Assembly: GCF_013744875.1 (NCBI RefSeq) | Contig: NZ_CP059399.1 | Span: 7,998,001-8,062,000 of the forward strand | Reading direction: 5' to 3' | Length of the DNA stretch: 64,000 nucleotides | Source: Nocardia huaxiensis | GTDB taxonomy: Bacteria; Actinomycetota; Actinomycetes; Mycobacteriales; Mycobacteriaceae | In this document: positions 35,642 to 48,200 of the stretch, piece after piece | Layout of the letters: every line of letters starts with the position of its first letter | Position numbering within the stretch: the stretch's first letter is position 1 | Translations under genes and position numbers: made by a program | Notes under the pieces: generated by a model | The model's input: the letters and a program-made list of their open reading frames with translations, nothing else | Told to the model about the DNA's origin: nothing | Database searches by the model: none

Positions 35642-37162
35642 ATGACGCAGTACGTCGGAGCCATCGACCAAGGCACGACCTCCACGCGATTCATGGTGTT
35701 CGACCACGGGGGCAACGTGGTTGCCCGGCATCAACTCGAACACGAACAGATCATGCCGCAGGCCGGCTGGGTGGAACACAATCCCGACGAGATCTGGGAA
35801 CGCACGCGCACCGTCATCAAGTCGGCCCTCGCCGGGGCGAATCTCACGGCCGCCGATCTGGCCGCCGTCGGCGTCACCAATCAGCGCGAGACCACCATCG
35901 TGTGGGACCGCCGCACCGGACGCCCCTACTACAACGCTATCGTCTGGCAGGACACCCGCACCGACCGCATCATCGCCGAGGTCGAGAAGGCCGGGCACAC
36001 CGAGCTGATCCGCGAGCGTGCCGGATTGCCGCCCGCCCCTTACTTTTCCGGCGGCAAGCTGAAGTGGATTCTCGAAAACGTCCCGGGTGTGCGGGAAGCC
36101 GCCGAACGCGGCGACGCCCTCTTCGGCACCCCGGACAGCTGGATCATCTGGAATCTCACCGGCGGCGCGCGCGGCGGCGAACATGTCACCGACGTCACCA
36201 ATGCCTCGCGCACCATGCTCATGAACCTCGAAACCCTGGACTGGGACGAGGAATTGCTCGCCATCTTCGGTGTGCCGCGCGCCATGCTGCCGCGCATCTC
36301 CCCCTCCTCGAACCCGGAAGGCTTCGGCACCACCAATCCCGACGGCCCGCTCCGGGGCGCGGTGAAGGTCGCCGGTGTGCTCGGCGATCAGCAGGCCGCC
36401 ACCGTCGGGCAGGTGTGCTTCCGCCCGGGTGAGGCCAAGAACACCTACGGCACAGGGAATTTCCTGATGCTGAATACCGGTACCGAGATTGTGCACTCCA
36501 AGCACGGCCTGCTCACCACCGTCGCCTACCAGTTCGGCGACGAGAAGCCGGTGTACGCGCTGGAAGGCTCCATCGCCGTCACCGGATCGGCGGTGCAGTG
36601 GTTGCGGGATCAGCTCGGAATCATCTCGGGTGCATCGCAGGTGGAGAACCTGGCCCGCACCGTCAGCGATACGGGTGGTGTGTACTTCGTTCCCGCCTTC
36701 TCCGGACTGTTCGCCCCGTACTGGCGCGCGGACGCCCGCGGCGTCATCGTGGGCCTGTCCCGCTACAGCAACAATGCCCACTTGGCCAGGGCCACACTGG
36801 AATCCATCTGCTACCAGACCCGTGACGTGGTCGAGGCCATGCAGCAGGACTCCGGAGTCAAGCTCGACACGCTGCGCGTGGACGGCGGCGTCACCGCCAA
36901 CGAACTGGCCATGCAGATCCAGGCCGACTTCCTCGGCGTGCCGGTCTCGCGGCCGGTGGTCGCCGAAACCACCGCTCTCGGAGCCGCTTACGCGGCCGGG
37001 CTGGCGGTCGGCTTCTGGAAGAACACCGACGAACTCGTCGCCAACTGGCACGAAGACAAGAATTGGCAGCCCACGTGGACCGAGGAGCAGCGGCAGAAGG
37101 GCTACAGCCGCTGGCTGCGCGCCGTCTCGCGCACCCTCGACTGGGTTGACCTCGACGACTGA
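35642..37162 (+). CDS. glpK: Glycerol kinase
   Basis: A 506-residue FGGY kinase making glycerol-3-phosphate from glycerol and ATP. It has the conserved [69 protein letters not shown] and [19 protein letters not shown] precedes ATG 35642 by 5-6 nt. It is first in the operon glpK-glpD-glpF and is the canonical copy; the paralog behind the IclR gene is more divergent. Confidence 0.96.
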   Translation: MTQYVGAIDQGTTSTRFMVFDHGGNVVARHQLEHEQIMPQAGWVEHNPDEIWERTRTVIKSALAGANLTAADLAAVGVTNQRETTIVWDRRTGRPYYNAIVWQDTRTDRIIAEVEKAGHTELIRERAGLPPAPYFSGGKLKWILENVPGVREAAERGDALFGTPDSWIIWNLTGGARGGEHVTDVTNASRTMLMNLETLDWDEELLAIFGVPRAMLPRISPSSNPEGFGTTNPDGPLRGAVKVAGVLGDQQAATVGQVCFRPGEAKNTYGTGNFLMLNTGTEIVHSKHGLLTTVAYQFGDEKPVYALEGSIAVTGSAVQWLRDQLGIISGASQVENLARTVSDTGGVYFVPAFSGLFAPYWRADARGVIVGLSRYSNNAHLARATLESICYQTRDVVEAMQQDSGVKLDTLRVDGGVTANELAMQIQADFLGVPVSRPVVAETTALGAAYAAGLAVGFWKNTDELVANWHEDKNWQPTWTEEQRQKGYSRWLRAVSRTLDWVDLDD

Positions 37163-37187
37163 AAACACCGATAACAAGGAGTAACTC

Positions 37188-38867
37188 GTGTCCGCTCAAT
37201 TGGATCCCGCCTACCGCGCCCGGGCCATCGATGCCCTGGGCGACACCGAGATCGACGTCCTCGTGATCGGTGGTGGCGTGACCGGCGCCGGCGCCGCACT
37301 GGACGCCGCCTCGCGTGGACTGTCCGTCGCGCTCGTGGAGGCCCGCGATTTCGCCGCCGGCACCTCGAGCCGGTCCTCCAAACTCATCCACGGTGGCCTG
37401 CGCTACCTGGAGCAGCTCGACTTCGCTTTGGTCCGTGAGGCTTTGAAGGAACGCGGCCTGCTGCTGAACAAGCTGGCCCCGCACCTGGTGCGCCCGGTGT
37501 CGTTCCTGTTCCCGCTGCAGCACCACGTGTGGGAGCGCGCCTACATCGGCGCCGGGGTGGCCCTGTACGACACCCTCGGCGGCGCGCGCTCGGTGCCCAT
37601 GCACCGGCACCTGACCCGTTCCAGCGCACTGGGATTGGCGCCCGCGCTCAAGGACGACGCCATGATCGGCGCCATCCGCTACTACGACGCGCAGGTCGAC
37701 GACGCCCGCCACACCATGATGATCGCCCGCACCGCCGCCCAGCACGGCGCGACCGTGCTCACCCGCACCAAGGTCACCGGCCTGCTGCGGGACGGCGAAA
37801 AGGTCGTCGGCGCAAAGGTTCTCGACCAGGAGACCGGGCTCGAGCACACCATCCGCGCCCGCACCGTCATCTCCGCCACCGGCGTGTGGACCGATGACAT
37901 GATCAAGATGACCGGCGTGGAGTTCCCGTTCCACGTGCGCATGTCGAAGGGCGTGCACATCATGGTCCCGCGCGAGCGGCTGAACATGAACACCGGTCTG
38001 ATCATGCGCACCGAGAAGTCCGTGCTGTTCGTGATCCCGTGGGCCGAGCACTGGATCATCGGCACCACCGACACCGACTGGGGTCTGGACAAGAACCATC
38101 CCACCGCCAGCGCGGCCGATGTGCAGTACATCCTCGACCACGTGAATTCGCTGCTGCGCGAACCGCTCACCCGCGCCGACATCGTCGGCACCTACGCCGG
38201 TCTGCGGCCGCTCATGACCGGCGCGAACAAGGAGACCTCCAAGCTGTCGCGCGAGCACGCGGTGGCCGAACCGGCTCCCGGACTGTTCGTCATCGCGGGC
38301 GGCAAGTACACCACCTACCGGGTCATGGCCTCCGATGTGGTGGACGCGGCCGCCGAGCGGCTGGGCAGCGATGTCGCGCCGTCGGTCACCGAGAACCTGC
38401 CGATCCTCGGTGCGGTCGGCTACGCCGACATGCTCGGTGACATCGCGGGTGTCGCGGCGCGGGCGGATCTGCCGGCCGCGGTGGTCGAGCACCTGCTGGG
38501 CCGCTACGGCTCGCTGAGCAACGAGATCTTCGACCTCGTGGCGGCGGCTCCGGAACTGGCGCAGCCGATCGCGGGCGCGGAGGACTACATCGCCGCCGAG
38601 GCCGTGTACGCCGTCACCCACGAGGGCGCGCTGCACCTGGACGATCTGCTGACCCGGCGCACCCGCATCTCCATCGAGGTGCCGGACCGCGGCCTGAAGG
38701 CGGCCCCGGAGATTGCCGCGCTCATCGCCCCGCACCTGGGCTGGGATGCCGAGCGCACCAATGCGGAGATCAACAAGTATTTCGACCGCGTGCACGCCGA
38801 ACTGGCCGCCAATGAGGCCAAGGACGACGAGACCGCGAACGCCGCCCGTATGGTCGCGGTGAGCTGA
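37188..38867 (+). CDS. glpD: Aerobic glycerol-3-phosphate dehydrogenase
   Basis: A 559-residue FAD enzyme at the membrane face that oxidises glycerol-3-phosphate to dihydroxyacetone phosphate and passes electrons to quinone. Motifs are VIGGGVTGAGAALDAASRG (FAD, from residue 27), AGTSSRSSKLIHGGLRYLEQ and GGKYTTYRVMA. The C-terminal helical domain is present, so it is full length. GTG 37188 follows AAGGAG by 6-7 nt. It lies 25 bp after glpK. Confidence 0.95.
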   Translation: MSAQLDPAYRARAIDALGDTEIDVLVIGGGVTGAGAALDAASRGLSVALVEARDFAAGTSSRSSKLIHGGLRYLEQLDFALVREALKERGLLLNKLAPHLVRPVSFLFPLQHHVWERAYIGAGVALYDTLGGARSVPMHRHLTRSSALGLAPALKDDAMIGAIRYYDAQVDDARHTMMIARTAAQHGATVLTRTKVTGLLRDGEKVVGAKVLDQETGLEHTIRARTVISATGVWTDDMIKMTGVEFPFHVRMSKGVHIMVPRERLNMNTGLIMRTEKSVLFVIPWAEHWIIGTTDTDWGLDKNHPTASAADVQYILDHVNSLLREPLTRADIVGTYAGLRPLMTGANKETSKLSREHAVAEPAPGLFVIAGGKYTTYRVMASDVVDAAAERLGSDVAPSVTENLPILGAVGYADMLGDIAGVAARADLPAAVVEHLLGRYGSLSNEIFDLVAAAPELAQPIAGAEDYIAAEAVYAVTHEGALHLDDLLTRRTRISIEVPDRGLKAAPEIAALIAPHLGWDAERTNAEINKYFDRVHAELAANEAKDDETANAARMVAVS

Positions 38868-38882
38868 TCCCGTAATTCGAGC

Positions 38883-38916
38883 AGCGCCGTGCCGGAATTG
38901 CTTCCGGCGCGGCGCT
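38883..38916 (+). terminator. Hairpin after glpD
   Basis: Fifteen-bp arms (38883-38897 and 38902-38916) pair with one mismatch around a TTGC loop. There is no T run, but the stem is GC-rich and sits 15 nt after the glpD stop, so it may attenuate read-through into the channel gene. Confidence 0.6.
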
Positions 38917-38944
38917 ATTCGTCGTTTCCGAGGGGCTCGCCAGC

Positions 38945-38973
38945 CAGAAACACGTCCATATTGCGTGTTTCTG
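38945..38973. promoter_or_regulatory. Inverted repeat CAGAAACACG-N9-CGTGTTTCTG before glycerol channel
   Basis: A perfect repeat with 10-bp arms and a 9-nt AT-rich centre, 70 bp upstream of the channel start. It is either an operator giving the channel gene its own control or a stem in a leader RNA. Confidence 0.5.
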
Positions 38974-39043
38974 AGTGTTTGCTGTACGAAAGACCGTAAA
39001 GTCTTTTCTGAATCGCAGCGACCGCCGATCGGAGGCGCATTTC

Positions 39044-39877
39044 ATGGATTTCAGCTCGATATTCCTCAGCGAGGCCCTGGGCACAGGCATCCTCATCCTG
39101 CTGGGTGCAGGTGTGGTCGCCAATGTGTTGCTCACCAAGTCGAAAGGGTTCGACGGCGGCTGGCTGCTCATCACCTTCGGATGGGGGCTGGGCGTCTTCG
39201 GCGGCGTCTACGTCGCCTACAAATCCGGCGGGCATCTCAATCCGGCCGTCACCATCGGCAATCTCTTCGCCGGAGCCGACGAATACGCGCCCGGCGTCCC
39301 GGTGAATTTCACCAATACCCTCGCCTACCTCAGCGGGCAGATGGTCGGCGCATTCGTGGGCGCCTGCCTGGCCTACGCGGTCTACAAGAAGCACTTCGAC
39401 GCCGAGCCGGACGAGGCCAAGAAGCTCGGCATCTTCGCCACCGGCCCGGCCATCCGCTCCTACGGCTGGAACTTCGTCACCGAGGTGATCGCCACCTTCG
39501 TGCTGGTGCTGGTGATCCTGGCCTTCGGCCACACCCCCAGCGGACTGGGCCCGCTGGCCGCGGCCCTGCTGGTGGTCGGCATCGGCGCCTCGCTGGGCGG
39601 GCCCACCGGCTACGCCATCAACCCGGCGCGCGACCTCGGCCCCCGCATCGCCTACGCCCTGCTGCCGACCCAGCGGGCGGCGAATGTGCTGCCGCCACAG
39701 CGCGTCCCGGCCGATCTCAGCGCGGGCGGCGGTGCGCACCGCCGACTGGCCGAGGATCCCGGCCCGGATCTGCCCGCCAACCGCAAGGACGCCGACTGGC
39801 GCTACGCCTGGGTGCCGGTCTTCGGCCCGCTGGCCGGTGGCGCGCTCGCCGGGCTCGCGGCGCAGGCGTTCCTGTAG
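39044..39877 (+). CDS. glpF: Glycerol uptake facilitator (aquaglyceroporin)
   Basis: A 277-residue MIP-family channel with six expected helices and the two pore motifs NPA (66-68) and NPARD (193-197). The aspartate in NPARD marks the glycerol-conducting type. A hydrophilic segment of about 40 residues (208-250, rich in Pro, Arg and Asp) lies between the second NPA helix and the last membrane helix, longer than in typical GlpF. GGAGG lies 8-9 nt before ATG 39044. It is the third gene of the glycerol operon, with an intervening hairpin and palindrome suggesting a partly separate promoter. Confidence 0.92.
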   Translation: MDFSSIFLSEALGTGILILLGAGVVANVLLTKSKGFDGGWLLITFGWGLGVFGGVYVAYKSGGHLNPAVTIGNLFAGADEYAPGVPVNFTNTLAYLSGQMVGAFVGACLAYAVYKKHFDAEPDEAKKLGIFATGPAIRSYGWNFVTEVIATFVLVLVILAFGHTPSGLGPLAAALLVVGIGASLGGPTGYAINPARDLGPRIAYALLPTQRAANVLPPQRVPADLSAGGGAHRRLAEDPGPDLPANRKDADWRYAWVPVFGPLAGGALAGLAAQAFL

Positions 39878-39948
39878 CGCTCGCCGAATGTCGGTGTCCC
39901 TTGCTAGCTTTCGCCTCACATCGAGATCGGCGAAGCACGGAGCAAGGC

Positions 39949-41373
39949 ATGAGCAGCGGGGACACCACCTACCTCGAACTGTCCGAGGACAGCGGTTCGG
40001 CACACAAGTTCTACGAGGTCATCGTGGCGGGAACGCAGGTGACCATCCGGTACGGGCGCATCGGCGACGCGGGCACCACCAAGGTGAGCTCCTTCGCCAC
40101 CGCGGACAAGGCGAAAGCCGCCGCCGCCAAGAAGATCGGCGAGAAGGTGCGCAAGGGGTACGCGGCGGCCGTCATGGGGGCGCGGGCGCCGCGGTCGATC
40201 ACCCGGCGGGCCATCGTGAGTCAGCGCTCCACCGCCAAATCCGCGCCCGTGCTGTGGACCTTCGATTCGGGGGCGGCCGCGTTCGGCATCTTCGTGGACG
40301 AGAATCGGTGCTGGGTGGGCAATGAGAGCGGCGATGTGTTCACGCTGACGCCGGAGGGCACGGTGACCGGCCGGTTCCGGCTGCCGAACTCGGTGAAATG
40401 CATTGTGGCCGACGATTTCTGGATCTACGCCGGGTGCGACGACGGGCGCGTGTACGACCTGTCGGGCAAGGTGCCGCGCGCGGCCTACGATATCGCCGCG
40501 AATATCGACATCTACTGGCTCGACATCCACGACGGGATTCTCGGCGTCTCCGATGCGCAGGGCGGGCTCACCGTGATCGACCACGAGGAGGAGTCGCTGT
40601 GGTCGGTGCGCAGCAAGGGCAACTCCGGCTGGATGGTGCGCATCGACGAAAACGGCGTCTACCACGGGCATTCCAGCGGCGTCACCGCCTATGACCTGGT
40701 CAACGGCAATCACCGCTGGCATGTGGGCACCGGCGGGCCGGTCCTGTTCGGCTGGCAGGAAAGCGATTCCGTGTACGCGGGCACCAGCAGCAGCCAGGTG
40801 CGCATGGTGGCCAAGGACGGGCAGGCCGAACGCTCCTACCAGTGCGACGCGGCCGTATTCTCCTGTGCCACTTCACCGGACGGGCGCTACGTGTTCGCCG
40901 GCGACAATCACTCCTCGGTGTACTGCTTCGACTCCGCCGGGCAGCGACTGTGGAAGCTGGCCACCGGGTGCGGGTCCGCGTACTCCATGCAGTACCACGA
41001 CGAGAAGCTGTACCTGGTCACCACCAGTGGCGCGCTCGCCTGCCTGGATGTGAGCGAGGCGGCCATCCGGGACGCCGAGCAGGGCGTGCTGCCGCAGACG
41101 GTGTCGGTGAAGGCTCCCGAGATCTCGGCGGTAATCCCCAGCGCCACAGTGGAAGTGACCGCGGACGCGGGCGACGGCATCGTGGTGGAATGCGTGCAGG
41201 AGGCGGGCAATCTGCGAGTGCACGTGGTCTCCCCCGGCTACCAGCACGGCTGGAATGTGCAGTTCCCCAGGGAGATTCGCCAGGCGGGGGCGCGGTATGT
41301 GGTGGACGCGGTGGCCGAGTCGGCGCGCGGCGGGTTCTACCGCGTGCGCGGCGATATCCGCCGCCTGAGCTGA
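39949..41373 (+). CDS. WGR domain - beta-propeller protein
   Basis: A 474-residue protein. Residues about 5-75 form a WGR domain (YLELSEDSGSAHKFYEVIVAGTQ, then VTIRYGRIGDAGTTKVSSF), a fold found in PARP-like proteins and some stress proteins that can bind DNA ends. Residues about 95-390 show repeated blade-like units (WTFDSGAAAFGIFVDENRCWVGNESGDVFTL; SPDGRYVFAGDNHSSVYCFDSAG), a PQQ- or WD-type propeller. A beta-rich tail ends the protein. No catalytic motif, signal or membrane helix is seen. ATG 39949 has GGAGCAAGG just before it. Function unknown. Confidence 0.82.
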   Translation: MSSGDTTYLELSEDSGSAHKFYEVIVAGTQVTIRYGRIGDAGTTKVSSFATADKAKAAAAKKIGEKVRKGYAAAVMGARAPRSITRRAIVSQRSTAKSAPVLWTFDSGAAAFGIFVDENRCWVGNESGDVFTLTPEGTVTGRFRLPNSVKCIVADDFWIYAGCDDGRVYDLSGKVPRAAYDIAANIDIYWLDIHDGILGVSDAQGGLTVIDHEEESLWSVRSKGNSGWMVRIDENGVYHGHSSGVTAYDLVNGNHRWHVGTGGPVLFGWQESDSVYAGTSSSQVRMVAKDGQAERSYQCDAAVFSCATSPDGRYVFAGDNHSSVYCFDSAGQRLWKLATGCGSAYSMQYHDEKLYLVTTSGALACLDVSEAAIRDAEQGVLPQTVSVKAPEISAVIPSATVEVTADAGDGIVVECVQEAGNLRVHVVSPGYQHGWNVQFPREIRQAGARYVVDAVAESARGGFYRVRGDIRRLS

Positions 41374-41377
41374 TTCG

Positions 41378-41881
41378 CTAGACGCCGACGCTGGACAGCT
41401 CGCCCGGGTTCGCGCCGAATTGCAGGAAATGCTCCGGCGCGACCTCGACGAAGATGGCGCGGCCGGTGGCGACCACGGTGTCGCCGTCGGTCAGCTCGGT
41501 GTCGATGAAGAGTTTGCGGCCGTCCCGGGCGGTCAGCCTGGATGTGACCACGAATTCTCGGTGCAGCCGCGCCGGGGCCGTGAAGCTGACGTCCAGTTTC
41601 ACGGTCACCGCAGGCAGTTTGAGCGGCACCAGGACAGCCCCCGACGCCTCATCGAGAGCGGCGGCGACGATACCGCCGTGCGCGACACCGGGTGCGCCCT
41701 GATGCCGGTGATCCAGCAGGAATGTCCCGCGCACCACATCACCTCGGCGCTCGAAGGCTATATGCGGCGAGGCCGGATTGGACGGGCCGCAGCCGAAACA
41801 GCCGTGGTGGTGCGGCGGGAACGGCCCCTCCGCGAAAAGCTCACCCAGCGGCAGCGGGGCCTGATCACGATCTCGCTCCAT
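41378..41881 (-). CDS. Hotdog-fold thioesterase (PaaI/4HBT family)
   Basis: A 167-residue acyl-CoA thioesterase-like protein. The core motif GVAHGGIVAAALDEASG (about 65-81) holds the hotdog helix and its acidic residue. The N-terminal HHHGCFGCGPSNP (24-36) has two cysteines that may bind metal. The substrate is unknown. It converges with the WGR gene, with 4 bp between stops, and lies upstream of no obvious partner. Confidence 0.85.
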   Translation of the reverse strand: MERDRDQAPLPLGELFAEGPFPPHHHGCFGCGPSNPASPHIAFERRGDVVRGTFLLDHRHQGAPGVAHGGIVAAALDEASGAVLVPLKLPAVTVKLDVSFTAPARLHREFVVTSRLTARDGRKLFIDTELTDGDTVVATGRAIFVEVAPEHFLQFGANPGELSSVGV

Positions 41882-41925
41882 ATCTAGAAGTTAACTCAGA
41901 TTCACACCGGAAGCGAGGGCGGACC

Positions 41926-41964
41926 GACCGCGCCGCGCCGGGAGGGGGCCGGTGCGGCGCGGTC
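41926..41964 (-). terminator. GC-rich hairpin downstream of the Clp ATPase gene
   Basis: Eleven-bp arms (41926-41936 and 41954-41964, GACCGCGCCGC against its complement) enclose a 17-nt loop that can itself pair. It begins 15 nt past the stop of the minus-strand Clp gene. No T run follows. Confidence 0.5.
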
Positions 41965-41979
41965 GTCCTCGGAAAGCGG

Positions 41980-44580
<2,601 letters not shown>

Positions 44581-44683
44581 CTGGTCACCTCGTGGCGTCG
44601 GGCGACGCGACGAATCCCGATGACGCTGCACAGGTTCGACGCGTCAGCAAACGAATGGCGAACTCGATGCCACAGTAGTCGGC

Positions 44684-44938
44684 TCAGCGGCTCCCCGCAC
44701 CCATGGGCGTGAACGGCGCATAGTCGCGCACATGACCCTCGGTCCACTCCCAGAGCGACTCCGGATCGACCGCCACGCCGCGCTGCAGCAGCAGCCGCCA
44801 GCCCCCCTCCTGTTTCTCCCAGATGTCGCCGTCGCGGTCGACGTAGTAGCCGGCGCCTTCGGGTTCGATTCCGGTTTCACCGAATCCCCGGGGGCCGTTT
44901 TCGCCGAATACCCGGGGGAAGTCGCGTCGTTGCAACAC
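44684..44938 (-). CDS. Small hypothetical protein, 84 residues
   Basis: Not assigned. The sequence has a plausible folded core (GYYVDRDGDIWEKQEGG, then WRLLLQRGVAVDPESLWEWTEG) rich in Trp and acidic residues, without signal or membrane helix. It is transcribed toward the Clp gene, 103 bp upstream of it, and could belong to the same transcript. Codon use is normal for the genome. Confidence 0.6.
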   Translation of the reverse strand: MLQRRDFPRVFGENGPRGFGETGIEPEGAGYYVDRDGDIWEKQEGGWRLLLQRGVAVDPESLWEWTEGHVRDYAPFTPMGAGSR

Positions 44939-45164
44939 GTCTCACCACCCCTTTCACAGAGTTGCTTCCACTCGAAAGTATCGAGCACGTCTCTTCCGGT
45001 TCACTTCCGGCGGAGTTGCGGGGGCGTCAAATGCTGTTAGCATTGCAAAACACATTGCGTAGCACAGCTTTTCGCGCCGACACGCCAGCGCCTATAACTA
45101 TCCGACAACGTTTCGGCTAACTTTTGGCATCTTCAACTTTTTGCGAGATAGTGCTCTTCTTGCG

Positions 45165-45181
45165 GCAAACGACCAGTTTGC
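45165..45181. promoter_or_regulatory. Palindrome GCAAAC-GACCA-GTTTGC before the AfsR-type gene
   Basis: A perfect 17-bp inverted repeat ending 21 bp before ATG 45203, between the probable promoter and the ribosome site. It may be an autoregulatory site. The 264 bp upstream (44939-45202) is unusually AT-rich for this window, as expected for a region an H-NS-like protein such as Lsr2 would favour. Confidence 0.45.
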
Positions 45182-45202
45182 TTTCGGCGCGAGGAGGGTG
45201 AC

Positions 45203-48200
45203 ATGGCAGGTCCCGAGATCAGGGTCCTCGGTCCCCTGCAGTTGACTCTCGACGGCCGCGAACTCCCCCTCGGAACCCCCATGCAGCGGGCCGTGCTCGG
45301 CCGTCTCGTCGTCGCCCACGGGCAGGCGGTGAGCACCGAACGCCTGGTGGACGACCTGTGGGCGGGCAGCCCGCCACCCAAGGCGGCCTCGGTGCTGCAG
45401 GTGCACATCCACTCCCTGCGCCGGCTCTTCGAACCGGATCGGCCGCGGCGCGCGCCCTCCCGGTTCATCTGGTCCGAATCATCCGGTTACGCGCTGCGGA
45501 TCCCCGAGAACTCCGTCGACGCCTGGCATTTCGAACAGCGCTTGCGCACCTACCAGGAACTGGTCAGCAATCCCGAGACCCGGCCCGACACCGCGCAGCG
45601 CAATTCCCTGCTCGACGCCCTGCTGGCGCGCTGGCACGGCCCGGCGCTCGAAGCCTTCGCCGACGCCGAATGGGCCATCGCGGAAGCCGACCGGCTCACC
45701 GATCTGCATCTGACCGCCGTGGAACTGAGCGCCCAGGCCAAACTCGAACTGGGCCGCTCCGGCGAAGTCGTCATCGACCTGCGGCCGCATTTCGAAACAC
45801 ATCCCGGACGCGAGGAACTCGTCCGGCTGCTGGCCCTCGCGCAATATGCGCTCGGGCGGCAATTGGAGGCGCTCACCACAATTCGGCGCTCCCGTGATTT
45901 TCTCGGCGGGGAATTCGGCGTGGACCCCGGACCGGCACTGCGCAATCTGGAAACCGCCATTCTGAACCATGCGGTCGACCTCACCCCGGCGCTCCCGAAA
46001 CCGGCCCGCCCGCCGGGGGGCGCACTGGTCGCCGCGATGGGCGGCGGCATCGCCCCGGCACCCGGAACCCCACGCAGCACCGGATATTTCGCCGAACTGT
46101 CGGAACTGCTGACCATTGCCGACACCGCCCGCGGCGGACAGTTGCGGCTGGCCTGGCTATCCGGGGAGGCCGGCATGGGCAAGACCACGCTGGCCGAAAC
46201 CGTGCTCGCCGCACTGGAAGCGGCCGATTGGACCGTCGCCGCCGGCGCCTGCCCGGATATCGACGGTGCGCCGCCCGCGTGGGCCTGGTCCGAAATCCTT
46301 GCCGCGCTCGGTAAGGCGAACGGAAGCGAACCGAGTGGTACCCCCAGCGCGAGGCCGGCCCGGGAAGTCAGCAGCACTGTCCCGCACCTGGACGCCGGCA
46401 GGACGATCCCCAACTGGGACATCAGCGGCGCGATCCCGAGCCGAGACATCGGCCGGGCCGGGGCGAGCCGGTACGCCGGCGGAGTCGGCGGGAGCCGGGA
46501 CATCAGCGGAGCCGGCGAGCTGCCGCCGAGTGGCGCTGAGCCATTCCTGCTGTCCCAGGGTCTAGCGCAGTGGTGCAGGCGCGCAACGGCTTCCGGTCCT
46601 GTGGCTCTCCTGCTCGAGAATGTGCACCGCGCGGACACCGCCACCCTGCAGGTGTTGCGGCAGCTGGCGGTCTGGCTGCGCGACGAACCCGTCTTTCTCC
46701 TGGTCACGGCGCGGCGCTCGGAAGCGAGGCCCGAAGTGACCGCCACGGGCGCCGCGCTGGCGCAGTACGCGACGGCGTGGATGGATCTACGCGGGCTCGA
46801 TCCGGAGGGCACACGGCAGGTCGCGCTCGACGCGGGATTGACCACGGTGGACGACGAGCTGCTCCGGCCGCTGCACGAGCGGACGGGCGGGAACCCGCTG
46901 TTCGTCCGCGAGCTGGCGAAACTCGTAGCCGCGCAGGGTAGTCCAACCGCGGGTGTGCCCGATGCCGTCCGAGGGTTCGTCGAGGACCGGCTCGCGCGGC
47001 TGCCCGCCGGGATTACCGATGTGCTGCAGCAGGTTTCGGTATGGGGCAACGGGGCCGAGCTGGGGCTGGTGAGCATGGCGTGCGGGCTCGAGGAGGACCG
47101 GCTCATCGATCTGATCGCCGCAGCGGAGGCCGCGGGCCTGGTGCGGACCGGGCGCGGCGGGAGCATCGTCTTCGCGCACGGAATCGTCAGGGATGCGGTG
47201 TATCTCGGCATTCCGAGTCTGCGGCGGGGGCGAATGCACTGGGCCGCACTGGAATTGCTGGTCTGGAATCGGGACGCGTACCCCGTTCCGGCGCGTGATC
47301 CGGAGGTGCTGGCCCGGCACGCCATGCTCGGCGCGAGCGCCGAAACCGCGCCGGACGCCATCGAATACGTGCACGCCGCGGCGCGACGGCGCATGGAACG
47401 CGGCATGCGGCGCGAGACCGCCCGGCTCATGCGGGCCACGGTGGAACTGCACGAACTCGCCGGGCACGCCACCGAGCACGCCGCGCGGGCGGATCGGATC
47501 GCGCTGCTGGACGCGCGCTGCGGGCTCGTCACCGCCCTCGCCTACGACAATCGCGACCGCGACGCCCGGACCGAACTCGGGCTGGCCGTCGCGCTGGCCA
47601 CCGAACTCGGCGGCGACGAACTCCTGGCCCGGGCACTGACCAGCTGGCAGGCACCGGTCCTCTGGCCGATTCGGGCCTACCGAGAGCCGAACGAACCCAT
47701 CCGCCAGGCCCTTTCGCGTCTGCTCAGCAAGAACCTGCCGACCGGCACCGGCCGCGCGCCCGCCGAGACCTCCCGCGCCGAGCAGGAGCTCACCGTCCCG
47801 CGCGCCACCCTGGTGCGGCTGCTCGTGGCCGCCACCTTCGAAACCGAGCTCGACGAGTACGACACCGCACAGCGGCTGGCACGGCTGGCCCTGGACCTCG
47901 CGCGCGAGGTCGGTGAACCGGAACTGCTGTGCGCGGCCATCAATGCGGTGACCTTCTGGGAATCCGACTACGGCCCGGAGTTCGCCGGGCTCGTCACCCA
48001 GCTGGAGCTGACCGCGCACCGAGCCGGGCTGCCCGAATACCGGGCGCTGGCACACTATCTCGGCTACCGGGCCGCACTGGCGCACGCGGATCTGCGGCGG
48101 GCCGGACGGCTGGTGCGGCTGGCCATGGAATGCGCCGGGGAGGGCCAGTTGCAGCCGCTGCTCGATATGGACAGCTGCTGCGCGGCCATGATGGAGCTGC

